Source of the DNA: Syngnathus acus | Taxonomy: Eukaryota; Chordata; Actinopteri; Syngnathiformes; Syngnathidae | NCBI RefSeq assembly: GCF_901709675.1 | Contig: NC_051090.1 | Location: 11,293,342 to 11,357,341 of the forward strand | Length of the DNA: 64,000 nucleotides | Direction: 5' to 3' | Part shown: in pieces, positions 17,553 to 27,226 of the stretch | Position numbering within the stretch: position 1 is the stretch's first letter | How the letters are laid out: each line of letters starts with the position of its first letter | The notes under the pieces: generated by a model | What the model was told of the DNA's origin: nothing | Database searches by the model: none | What the model saw: the letters and a program-made list of their open reading frames with translations, nothing else | Translations under genes and position numbers: made by a program

Positions 17553-18005
17553 TGTCAACATCGCCTTGTGTCCACAAAAATATCCTCCTTGGACAAGTGT
17601 GTTCAGTGTGAGGGACCTGTATCCTCATTGAAGTGGCTTGGCTATAAATGCAGAGGTAAGCCACCGTATTTTGCGCACGATAGGGTGCACTTAAAAGCCT
17701 TTAATTTAATTTTCTCAAAATTGTGGTTGTGCTTACTTACCTCGAAGCGATTTTTAGCTCAATGACGGTCTTGCTTAAGGTTTTACTGAATTCACCATTC
17801 TATTCTATTTAGATGTGCAAACATGACTAAGTATCTCTTGAAATGTGTGTTCCAGATCACTCTAGTGCTATGACTAGTGAACATCTTAGATATACCTGTA
17901 TTGTTAATATTAATGTGCTCAAAATGTGTTACAGTCTGTTCAGGGGTCTGGCATATATCGTGCCTCAGACGAACTGCAAGTGGTGATCTCCAACACCCAT
18001 CACAA
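17553..18005 (+). other. C1-type (phorbol-ester-like) zinc-finger exons of the recombinase gene
   Basis: Exons 17553-17655 and 17935-18005 join in phase (G|TC) and give the ligand spacing H-X12-C-X2-C-X13-C-X2-C-X4-H-X2-C. This is the canonical C1 pattern for seven of eight zinc ligands. The core contains WLGYKCRVC and VWHISCLRR. The final Cys expected seven residues on is replaced by Asp, so it is an atypical C1 that may not bind diacylglycerol. The match spans a splice junction, which argues that both exons are real. Confidence 0.65.
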
Positions 18006-19418
18006 GTAAGTATCCCCTAAATGTTTGTTGAATTTGAACTGTCTATGAAGTATCCATCTCCATCCCAGACTAATTTGCATTCTCATTATTTTAGTATCAG
18101 TCTTCTAAATGTTTTGCGGATGAGCTTCAGGACAGTATTCCAAATTCAGAACCTGACCAAATTTCTGATGCGGATGACAAGGGTTACGTGCCCGATTCAG
18201 AGTCAGAAGATGATGATTTGGATGCCAGCATAAATCTCATGCCGAGTCAGTTGAAAGCTACACACTTTCAAGTCAAACCAGTAATACCCGATGTTGGAAC
18301 ATCTTATGGGTCAGACACAAGCATCCCAGCTGGGCCCAGCACATCAAAAGAATGGCCACCTCTTGAAGACCACATTGTTCCTGATACTGCTGAAACATCT
18401 AATTCAGCAAAAGGCTAATCAATGGATAAGCCAGAGGAGCAAGATTTAACAAATCTGACCATGTGTAAAAAAATTACTGTTTTGTGTGTGGTAACCCACA
18501 AAGCAAAATTTCCCGCCACTTGAAAACACACAAGACACATGATGAAATTCTACATGCATTTTCCCTTCCTGCGAACTCACAAACGCGCAAGAAACTATTG
18601 GAAAAAATGAGAAATAAGGGAAATTTCAAACATAATAAAATAGTTTTACAGTGTGGATCCAAACCACTGAAAGTAAAGAGAAAAACAAAGGCTAAAGTTG
18701 CACCAGGAAAGTTTATTCACTGTATGTACTGTCAAGGAATGTACATTCGTAAGGAGCTTTGGAGACATGCACGCAGCTGCCCCTGTAAGCCAGAAAACCA
18801 AGATTCAGATCAAGAACCTGGGAGAACCAAAGTACTGGGCTTGGCTGTAGCTCAGGAGTCTGCAGTCTTTCAGCAGATATCAAGTGGAGTGTGGAAGCTC
18901 CTAAGTGTCATGAAACAAGATGAGGTATCCTCAGTTGTACGAAATGACCTCTCCATTTTTCAGTTTGCCCAGTCACTCTACAACAAACATGGAAAAGACC
19001 CAACAAAATATGAGTATGTGCGACAGAAGCTCCGGGAAGTAGGGCGTTTGTTGTTATGCCTGCGCACGGAATTCTCAGTACATAACCTTGAGGAGGCTGT
19101 TCAACCCGCTAACTTTCAGAGAGTTGTGCAAGCAGTAAAAAAAGTTTCAGGTTTTGATGAAGAAAAACACTCATACCTAACACCAAGCCTTGCACTGAAA
19201 CTGGGACATACACTACAGAAAATCGCTGACATCATTCATCGTAGGGCACTCATGGCAGAAGATGAAGAACTGATCAAGTCCACTGACATGTTCAAGAAAT
19301 TGTACACCTCCAAGTGGTCTGAGGTGGTGTCTCACGGTGCCCTGAATACATTGAGCAATGCAAAGTACAACAAACCATCAACATTGCCCTTCACTGAAGA
19401 TGTTCAGATCCTTCATCA

Positions 19419-19693
19419 CAGTGGTTCTTAACCTTTTTCCTTGTTCGCACCCCATTCAATTCACCAACCAGTTCTCGCACCCTAACCCTAAATAATTATT
19501 ATAATAATAATTGGGTTACTTTACAGCTATAAGGCTGAATTAGCATTATCCCGAATGCCAATTAACACAATGACTTCTTGATTTCCAGAATTTTTCACTT
19601 TTTTCGGTTACCTGACCATTACCCCCGAAAAATTGTAAATTTCCCCCAGGGTATCCTCACACCCCCTAGGAAGCATTCTCGCACCCCTAGGGC
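19419..19693 (+). mobile_element. Transposon fragment interrupting the recombinase exon (hAT-like end)
   Basis: The open frame stops being recombinase-like after DVQILHH. Sequence beginning CAGTGGTTCTTAACCTTTTT follows, a start common to hAT-type MITEs, and carries repeated CTCGCACCC motifs. Recombinase coding resumes near NKQLAKVTL at about 19703. The expected 8-bp duplication of CTTCATCA is not found on the right, so the right end is rearranged or truncated. Confidence 0.55.
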
Positions 19694-20336
19694 TGGCAAA
19701 CAAATAAACAACTGGCAAAAGTTACCCTTGCACAAATCATCGTGTTCAACAGAAGACGTGCTGGGGAGGTTTCAAAAATGCGCCTCAAAAATTTTAATGA
19801 GAGAGACAACACAAAGCTCCATGAAGATGTTGCCATGGGTTTGTCAAAGACTGAACAGAGGCTCTGCAATTATTTCAGCCGAATTGAAATCATGGGAAAA
19901 AGGGGCAGAAAGGTTGCAGTTCTGCTCACACCAAGTGTCTTGGATGCTCTCTCCAGTGCCAGTAAGAGAACAGAATGTGGTGTTGATGCCACAAATGTTT
20001 TCCTGTTTGCAAGACCTAAATCAATGAGCCACTTCAGAGGACAGGATTGTTTGCGTGTTCATGCAAACCAGCGTGGAGCAAAGCACCCTGAGCACCTAAG
20101 ATCAACACAACTCAGGAAGCAAGTCGCCACACTCTCACAGGTCCTTAATTTAAAAAACAATGAACTCGATCAGGTCGCAGACTTCCTGGGCCACGACATC
20201 CATGTTCACCGTGATTTCTACAGATTACCAGTTCCCACAACACAACTAGCCAAGATCTCCAAACTGCTTTTGTCAATGGAGAAAGGGCATCTTTCCAGCA
20301 TGCAGGGGAAATCGCTTGATGAGATCGAAATTGAAG
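19694..20336 (+). pseudogene. Tyrosine-recombinase catalytic domain
   Basis: Catalytic motifs in order are NRRRAGEV (box I Arg at 19757), MGKRGRKVAV (beta-hairpin Lys at 19898), STQLRKQVAT (box II Arg at 20114, with Thr where His is usual in H-x-x-R), FLGHDI (His at 20192) and DFYRLP (nucleophilic Tyr at 20219). The Tyr lies nine residues after the His, the same spacing as in XerD-type enzymes. Such enzymes cut and rejoin DNA through a 3'-phosphotyrosine bond. All key residues remain in this exon, so the domain decayed little even though the gene is broken elsewhere. Confidence 0.8.
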
Positions 20337-21137
20337 GTTTGTATAGAAGTTATCACTTGTAGATATTTTCTGAGAGTGCCCTAAGTTTCATGTGAGTTTT
20401 ACTAATACCATTTCCCAGATGAAATTGGATTAAGTGGAGATGAAGTCAGTGAAAGTGAATCTGATGAAAGCAGCACAGAGGTCACAGCATTAACATCTGG
20501 AACTGTGAAGCTTGTAGATGCTGAATCTACAATCACAGGGAAAGTCCATGACGAGACAGATTTTGGTAAGGTACCTCACCTCTTGGTTTCTGTTGATAAA
20601 ATGTATTTTTCCCTGCGGACAAAAAAAATTACTTCTGCCAAATTGTGTGTTTAGCAGGAACTTTGTCATCAGTGTCGTCCACGGTAAATGAAACTGCCCC
20701 TCCTGCTGAAGGTAAGGAGTGTTTGATTGCGCCTTAATGCACTTTAATAACACAAATAAATGCATGCAGATAGTTATAAAATAAAACCAACATAGAAAGA
20801 CAAGATTTAAGAAGAATAGAATAAAATGGAGGTGAAATATAATAAAACAAAAGAATAAGAAATTACAGCATTTAAATTTAATTTAGTAAAAGGTGGCAAA
20901 GAGAAACTGTACCACATTTGTACAAAAAACATATCCCAACTAGAAAATGCAATTTCTGGAGAAATTGCGTGTGAAGGCGAAGACCACAAATGGGAATTTA
21001 AAATAAATTTGCACCAACTTTTTTTTAAATTTGTAACAAAACGAAAACTACAGGTTCAAGAGGTTCACTTTGGAGTTCAAAAGTTGAAACTGGTTGAATC
21101 GGACAAACATTTGAAAAGTTAGAGTAAATGTTATATT

Positions 21138-21425
21138 TAGGTCACTTCTGGTTTCATTTAAGGCACTTCTTGTTGAAATAAGGTTAATTCCGGTTTATTT
21201 GGGGCACTTCCGGTTTAATTTAGGTCACTTCCGGTTTAGCAGAGGTAACTTCCGGTTTATTTTGGGTCACTTCCGGTTTATTTGTGTCACTTCCGGTTTA
21301 CGTGAGGTCACTTCCGGTTTTATTTGGGGTCACTTCCCGTTTACCTGAGGTCACTTCCGGTCTATTTGGGGTCACTTCCGGTTTGATTTGGGGCACTTCC
21401 GGTTCATTCTGGGTTCATTGGGGGC
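21138..21425. repeat. ~21-bp tandem array, each unit with ACTTCCGG (ETS-type site)
   Basis: Units of the form GGTCACTTCCGGTTTATTT repeat about 13 times; nine carry the exact ACTTCCGG core bound by ETS factors such as GABPA. A YY1-like AAGATGGCC follows at about 21442. Confidence 0.8.
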
Positions 21426-21550
21426 ACTTCAGGGTCAATCCAAGATGGCCGCCACACTGGAAGTGGGGGTCAAGGGTTGAATTGTGTAAGCATAGTGGAC
21501 GTGGGGGTGAATGGGGGTGAATATGGTAAGCATAAGGTGAACAAAGTGAC

Positions 21551-22790
21551 TAAAGTTGGAATGGGTTGAATCGGTCGAAAAATGTAGAAATTAGAGTAGA
21601 AAAACGAAATTTTGGAGAATTTGGTTGAATTTCAAATTTGAAAGTTTGGAATTTTTGGTAAGTGTGAAGTTGTGGAATAGCTAGGCAAAAGATGAACAGT
21701 TGAAAGTTGGAATGGGTTCAATCGGTTGAAAAATTTAGAAATTAGAGTAGAAAAACGAAATTTTGGAGAATTTGGTTGGATTTCAAATTTGGAATTTTTG
21801 GTAAGTGGGAACTTGTGGAATGGGTAGGCAAAAGATGAACAGTTGAAAGTTGGAATGGGTTGAATCGGTTGAAAAATGTAGAAATTAGAGTAGAAAAACG
21901 AAATTTTGGAGAATTTGTTTGAATTTCAAATTTGGAATTTTTGGTAAGTCGGAAGTTGTGGAATAGGTAGGCAAAAGATGAACAATTGAAAGTTGGAATG
22001 GGTTGAATCGGTTGAAAAATGTAGAAATTAGAGTAGAAAAATGAAATTTTGGAGAATTTGGTTGAATTTCAAATTTGGAATTTTTGGTAAGTGGGAAGTT
22101 GTGGAATAGGTAGGCAAAAGATGAACAGTTGAAAGTTGGAATGGGTTGAATCGGTTGAAAAATGTAGAAATTAGAGTAGAAAAACGACATTTTGGAGAAT
22201 TTGGTTGAATTTCAATTTGAAAATTTTGAATATTTGGTAGGTGAGAGGTTGTGGAATAGGTAGGCAAAAGATGAACAGTTGAAAGTTGGAATGGGTTGAA
22301 TCGGTTGAAAAATTTAGAAATTAGAGTAGAAAAACGAAATTTTGGAGAATTTGGTTGAATTTCAAATTTGGAATTTTTGGTAAGTGTGAAGTTGTGGAAT
22401 AGCTAGGCAAAAGATGAACAGTTGAAAGTTGGAATGGGTTGAATCGGTTGAAAAATGTAGAAATTAGAGTAGAAAAACGACATTTTGGAGAATTTGGTTG
22501 AATTTCAATTTGAAAATTTTGAATATTTGGTAGGTGAGAAGTTGTGGAATAGGTAGGCAAAAGATGAACAGTTGAAAGTTGGAATGGGTTGAATCGGTTG
22601 AAAAATGTAGAAATTAGAGTAGAAAAACGACATTTTGGAGAATTTGGTTGAATTTCAATTTGAAAATTTTGAATATTTGGTAGGTGAGAAGTTGTGGAAT
22701 AGGTAGGCAAAAGATGAACAGTTGAAAGTTGGAATGGGTTGAATCGGTTGAAAAATGTAGAAATAAGAGGTGAAAAACGAAACTTTGTGA
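21551..22790. repeat. Minisatellite, 141-151 bp period, about 8.5 units
   Basis: The marker TTGAATCGGTTGAAAAAT recurs near 21567, 21718, 21859, 22003, 22147, 22297, 22440, 22590 and 22740. Two unit variants differ by a short indel. The open frames on the minus strand across it are by-products of the repeat. Confidence 0.9.
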
Positions 22791-23261
22791 AATTTTGTGA
22801 AATTTGTTGGAATTTGTTGATCTGTGGAAGAAGAAGCGGGACAAAAAAGTGAGGAGAATAAAATAGAAGAAGAATAATAGAGAATGGAGTAGAATAACAT
22901 ATGTGTGAAGGTCTTCACCTTCACACTAATTAATAAACTACATGGAAACTGTCAAATGAACACTACCCTTAGTGAATTTTATGATCCTTTCTTTTGGTAA
23001 GGTACCTCACCTCTTGGTTTCTGTTGATAAAATGTATTTTTCCCTGTGGACAAACAAAATTACTTCTGCCAAATTGTGTGTTTAGCAGGAACTTTGTCAT
23101 CAGTGTCGTCCACGGTAAATGAAACTGCCCCTCCTGCTGAAGGTAAGGAGTGTTTGATTGCGCCTTAATGCACTTTAATAACACAAATAAATGCATGCAG
23201 ACAGTTATAAATTAAAACCAACATAGAAAGACAAGATTTAAGAAGAATAGAATAAAATAGA

Positions 23262-23592
23262 ACAGATTAAAGATTAAAAAATTAAAGATTAAAGTCCCAA
23301 TGATCGTCACACACACACCTGGGTGTGGTGAAATTTGTCCTCTGCATTTAACCCATCCCCGTGTGATTTTAATCCATCCCCTGGGGGAGAGGGGAGCAGT
23401 GAGCAGCAGCGGTGCCGCGCTCGGGAATCAGTTGGTGATCTAACCCCCCAATTCCAACCCTTAAAGCTGAGTGCCAAGCAGGGAGGCAATGGGTCCCATT
23501 TTTATAGTCTTTGGTATGACCCGGCGGGGTTTGAACCCACAACCTTCCAGTCTCAGGGCGGACACTCTACCACTAGGCCACTGAGCTGGGGT
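23262..23592 (-). mobile_element. tRNA-derived SINE, complete
   Basis: On the minus strand the head has an A box TGGCCTAGTGG (23570-23580) and a B box GGTTCAAACC type (23528-23537). The tail is (TTTAATC)n at 23262-23295. It is the same family as 40968-41290. The tRNA-like head is a Pol III promoter, not a functional tRNA gene. Confidence 0.85.
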
Positions 23593-23600
23593 CTGGGGAA

Positions 23601-23801
23601 CAGGGGTCTCAAACTCCAGTCCTCGGGGGCCGCATTCCTCCATGTTTTCCAAGTTTCCCTCGTTAAACACACCTGATTCAATTATCAGGCTCCTGCAGAA
23701 CGTGAGGATGAACTGATCATTTGAATCAGGTGTGTTTAACGAGGGAAACTTGGAAAACATGCAGGAATGCGGCCCCCGAGGACTGGAGTTTGAGACCCCT
23801 G
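23601..23801. mobile_element. Foldback hAT-type MITE, 201 bp, nearly perfect palindrome
   Basis: It begins CAGGGGTCTCAAACTCCAG and ends with the inverse CTGGAGTTTGAGACCCCTG. The ~80-bp arms match almost throughout, so single strands would form a long hairpin. A second, deleted copy is at 46272-46447. Confidence 0.85.
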
Positions 23802-24056
23802 AAATAGAAGATAAAATGATGGTGAAATATAATAAATCAAAAGAATAAGAAATTACAGCATTTAAATTTAATTCAGTAAAAGGTGGCAAAGCAAAACTGT
23901 ACCACATCTGTACAAAAAACATATCCCAATTAATAAACTACATGGAAACTGTCACTTGAACACTACCCTTAGTGAATTTCATGATCCTTTCTTTTCAGAC
24001 AGTTGCACTATATTACTGTTAAAGTTTGGTGGGTGATTTGAATTAATAAAAACATT

Positions 24057-24859
24057 TACCGTAATTTTCGGACTATAAGTCGCGTTTTTTTTCATAGTTT
24101 GGGTGGGGGGGGCGACTTATACTCAGGAGCGACTTATATATGTTTTATTTCACACATTTTTACTTGATCATTAACACATCACTTACAAGTATAGTTGACC
24201 ACTTCACATGTTATTTTTAGTATAGTTGATCACTTCACATGCTTTGATATCTTTATCTTGAACATATTCAAAACATGAAAAATCGAGAGAAAAAATCAAA
24301 CAAAGTAATTAACACTTTAAAGCGCCATATCCTCTGGACATGTCCTCTGTCACCAGGATGACATAAAGGACGAGAAATTTGATCGATGGATTTAATGATT
24401 TGGAGTGACACAAATGGTTTGATAATATTGTTGTTTATGTGATAGTTATTTAAAATATAGTTTATATATCGTTGTATGGGCCTGTGGAATAATTTGAACT
24501 GCGGCGCGGCACACGGCATTGTTGACAAAGGACGATCGATGGATTTAATGAATTGGAGTGACACAGATGGTTTTATAAACGTGTTATTTATGTAATAGTT
24601 TTTTTTAAATAACTGAATGTTACGTCAGGCCCGTTCTCAGCTCCTCGTTTGTGTTTGTCACGTTAGCATACCGTATCGTTTAGCCTGTTGTTGCTCGTTC
24701 ATGTCTGTTCTTGGTGTTGGATTTTGTCGAATAAATTGCCCCCCAAAATGCGACTTATACTCCAGAGCGACTTATATATGTTTTTTTTCACATTTTTGGG
24801 CATTTTATGGCTGGTGCGACTTATACTCCGGTGCGACTTATAGTCCGGAAATTACGGTA
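24057..24859 (+). mobile_element. TATAAGTCGC-family DNA transposon (TA-flanked MITE)
   Basis: It starts TACCGTAATTTTCGGACTAT and ends with the inverse ATAGTCCGGAAATTACGGTA. Subterminal GCGACTTATA motifs are repeated. TA at both ends suggests a Tc1/mariner-type element. It lies in the last intron of the recombinase gene and is a shorter relative of the copies at 39066 and 53702. Confidence 0.8.
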
Positions 24860-25442
24860 ATTGGCAGTTTAACAAAGCTGGGCAGCCTCAGACTAAGGAG
24901 GAGGGTTGTGGAGGAAGGCTAGCTGAAGTGTTGACCCATACTAATAGAGACATTTGGGTGTGACCCATAGGTGTGACCATACAAAAGTACAATTGCAACA
25001 GCATACAATTTAAAAAGTACCACGTGGAAGTAAACATGGACGCCACTAAAGTCGATTTCATTCATAAACTGATATGCACTGAAAGCCAGTGAATTTATTA
25101 GTCGATGATAATGGGGATGAAGGAAAAACAGAGCAAACACAGACAGGTTAAGTTTTGCTTGTACAAAAGTGTCACCCCAAATCCTGTACTTCTGTTGACT
25201 GTTCACAAGACAGCAATCTTTCATTTTTGTATTCACAGAGTGACTTCTGCCAGCGCAGATTTTGGACAAGTGTTGATCTAGGGTTATGTGATGACTGTAA
25301 ACCTGAAGTGAAATTGGAATATCGAGATTTTTTTTATCTCAGTAAACATCAATATCTTGTGAACTGTGGCATTAGTTGAACTCAAATTTGATGGCTCTAA
25401 CTGGCTTCTGTTTGTGCACTAATTTTTTCTCATGTTCTCCAG

Positions 25443-25744
25443 GGACAAATGCTGGTCAAGAACATGGTTCCAGAAGTGTGCCAAAGAGACCGTGGTCTAA
25501 GGCAGAGGAAGCTGCTGTAATGCGGCATTTCAAGGATCACATAATCAAGGGAAGACTGGCCACCAAAACTGAATGCAGTCACTGTAAGCTGGTAGAAGGC
25601 CCTGTGTTGGCCCAAAGAAATGTGCAAAATATAAGAGACTTTGTTAGAAACAGAGGAGTAGCTGCAAAGAGGCAGTCAAAGAAATCTTCTCCAATCTGTA
25701 ACTACTGTTCAGTTTTTTCTGATTTGAATTTATTTGTTCATTAA
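25443..25744 (+). pseudogene. Last exon of the recombinase gene: Myb/SANT-like C-terminus
   Basis: The acceptor TTCTCCAG joins the phase left by the 54-nt exon (G|GG). The product contains KRPWSKAEEAAVMRHF, ECSHCKLVE and VQNIRDFVRNRG, then ends at TAA 25742-25744. A tryptophan-led basic/acidic helix followed by two more helices resembles Myb/SANT DNA-binding repeats; this is inferred from pattern only. Confidence 0.6.
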
Positions 25745-26249
25745 TGCTTTATACAGCAAGTTTTATTACTTAAAGTCATGACACTTGTTTTGTGTGACAG
25801 ACTGTTGTCTACCTGTTGCAGGCTGCAATCTGGCTGTTAGTCAGTGTCCTCACCTAACAGAATGGTGATGTTTCAGCATTACAAAGTTGAATTAATCGTA
25901 ATAAAAATGATTGTCCCACTAATGCTTGGTGCTGTCAGGTTTGTGTATTTATTTTAATTAGAAGTGATTGAAAGGTGACATAATTGCCCTTTAAAGTCCT
26001 AATAGTGTTTTATTTCATCCTTATAAAACACCTTTTTTTTCTAAATTTGAATTGTCCATACAAACCACCATAGCGTTTGGGAGCTGTGTATCAAATTCTG
26101 TAGAGTGTAACTGCAAACTAAAGTGACCTAAAAAGAAATTCAGATTTTTTGGAGTGTTTCAATCTAACTCCCAGGGCACTAGGACCTGGGGAAAGGGTAG
26201 TTCGCTTAAACCACCACCGGGCCTGTTTGGAAAAAAAGACCCGCTAAAC

Positions 26250-26627
26250 CTGGTTTAGTGTGTCAAACTCAAGGCCCGGGGGCCAGATACGGCCCGCCAC
26301 ACCATTTTATGTGGCCCGCGAAGACAAATTGTGCATCAAATTCATATGTCAATATTAAAATTACTAATTGTTTACACTTTTAAAAGATAGCTCTATTGCT
26401 GGAAATTTTTATTACCATTCATATTTCTAAAATATGTTAACAGTTTTTCTTAGTCTCTGTTTTGAAAACTAGTCATTCATCTAGTCATTCACTAGTTTGT
26501 TGAGTACCGTACACTATATATAATTTGAGACATTCAGACATTTATTTGGGTTGGCAATTTCAATGGCCCTTCGAAGGAAACCATTACTAAGATGCAGCCC
26601 ACGACAAAAATAAGTTTGACACCCCTG
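26250..26627. mobile_element. hAT-type MITE with 8-bp target duplication
   Basis: The right end is TTTGACACCCCTG and the left end carries the inverse GTGTCAAAC. The flanks CGCTAAAC at 26242-26249 and 26628-26635 are identical. The GGCCCGGGGGCCAGAT start is typical of common vertebrate hAT MITEs. Confidence 0.75.
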
Positions 26628-26647
26628 CGCTAAACTATATAAACCCG

Positions 26648-26722
26648 TAGGTGTGTGTGTGTGAGTGTGTGTGTGTGTGCATGTGCGCATGTGTGTGCGT
26701 GTGCACGCGTGTATGTGTGTGG
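26648..26722. repeat. Interrupted (TG)n microsatellite
   Basis: GT-rich tract with interspersed GCGC/CATG steps. No associated gene is seen. Confidence 0.8.
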
Positions 26723-27226
26723 CTGGGCGGCTGGCGAGCAAGAGTGTGGGCTGAAATATTAAAATGTTTGCGTGCATCTCACACTTGACCTGCGGAAGGA
26801 CAAAGCACAAAGGTGAGCCGCAAAGTCAAAGTAGGGCCGCTTGGCAGCGTTGATAAAATTGAGCGTGGTGAGATGTGCGGCCGATATGCGTGTCCGCCAA
26901 GCCTCTCCGAGGACACCTCTACGTGCAGGTGCTTCATTAATTGAAGTTCAAAGTTTGTCTCCAACCTTGTGATTATTCTACTTATGTCTACCTGCGAGAT
27001 GCTGATTCAAGTTGCCTCAAAGCTTTGCTTGTCAAATTAGTCCCTGTTGAAGTTGGGATCATCCCCAAATGATCCCATAAAAGCCGTTTGAAATGTTCTC
27101 TTAACGACTTGCCCACTCATGAAGCCTTTGTTGCTGCAAAACCATATACGCATGCATGTGAAGGAGCGAGCTCGCAACTTATTGATGCCATTCATATTTA
27201 AAAAAACAATTCATGGGAGCAAATTT

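Larger units (their letters stand above)
20966..22926. mobile_element. Non-autonomous element with inverted ends and two internal tandem arrays
   Basis: The left end has GTGTGAAGGCGAAGACC and the right end carries its inverse, GGTCTTCACCTTCACAC, making terminal inverted repeats. Inside are an ACTTCCGG array (21138-21425) and a ~145-bp minisatellite (21551-22790). It is absent from the second copy of the duplicated unit, so it inserted after the duplication or was lost from one copy. No protein is encoded, and the superfamily is unknown to me. Confidence 0.6.
20561..22996. repeat. Tandem duplication, unit 1 (with a 2-kb insertion)
   Basis: Unit 1 runs from TTTTGGTAAGGTACCTCACC to TGATCCTTTCTTTT and contains the 54-nt exon at 20658-20711. 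Unit 2 (22997-23998) repeats the same sequence directly afterwards. Unit 1 is longer because a repeat-filled insertion (about 20939-22927) split it; the matching point in unit 2 is undisturbed (near 23930). Confidence 0.8.
22997..23998. repeat. Tandem duplication, unit 2 (with SINE and MITE insertions)
   Basis: It repeats unit 1, including the 54-nt exon (23089-23142) with intact TTTAGCAG acceptor and GTAAGG donor. It is interrupted by a minus-strand SINE and a foldback MITE between 23262 and 23801. It ends TGATCCTTTCTTTTCAG, where unit 1 instead joins unit 2. Confidence 0.8.
17418..25744 (+). pseudogene. Multi-exon C1-finger / zinc-finger / tyrosine-recombinase gene, degraded
   Basis: Inferred exons are 17418-17489, 17553-17655, 17935-18005, 18095-19418 (cut by a transposon), about 19694-20336, 20419-20565, 20658-20711 (second copy 23089-23142) and 25443-25744. 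GT-AG sites and phase close at each junction. Protein order is a short leader, C1-type finger, acidic linker, CFVCGN...RHLKTH and CMYCQG...RHARSC fingers, helical region, tyrosine-recombinase core, acidic Ser-rich tail and KRPWSKAEE Myb-like end. From memory, similar finger-plus-recombinase proteins are multicopy and uncharacterised in fishes; whether they are Crypton-like transposon genes or host genes is open. This copy has TAA at 18416, a frameshift at an A7 run (18467-18473) and an insertion at 19419. A poly(A) signal AATAAA is at 25900. Confidence 0.65.

Noticed and set aside
21138-22790. Possible CRISPR-like array
   Set aside because: The units are contiguous tandem repeats without unique spacers, in a vertebrate genome.
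22028-22924. Minus-strand frames rich in NSPKF/STLISTF repeats
   Set aside because: Produced by the 145-bp minisatellite; the period and indels, not selection, keep them open.
23528-23580. tRNA gene
   Set aside because: The A and B boxes belong to a SINE head; the acceptor stem and anticodon arm are not intact. The same applies to 40978-41030 and 36045-36120.
25155-25379. Extra exon of the recombinase gene
   Set aside because: The frame follows an ACAG acceptor, but no phase joins it to neighbours without a stop, and there is no recognisable motif.
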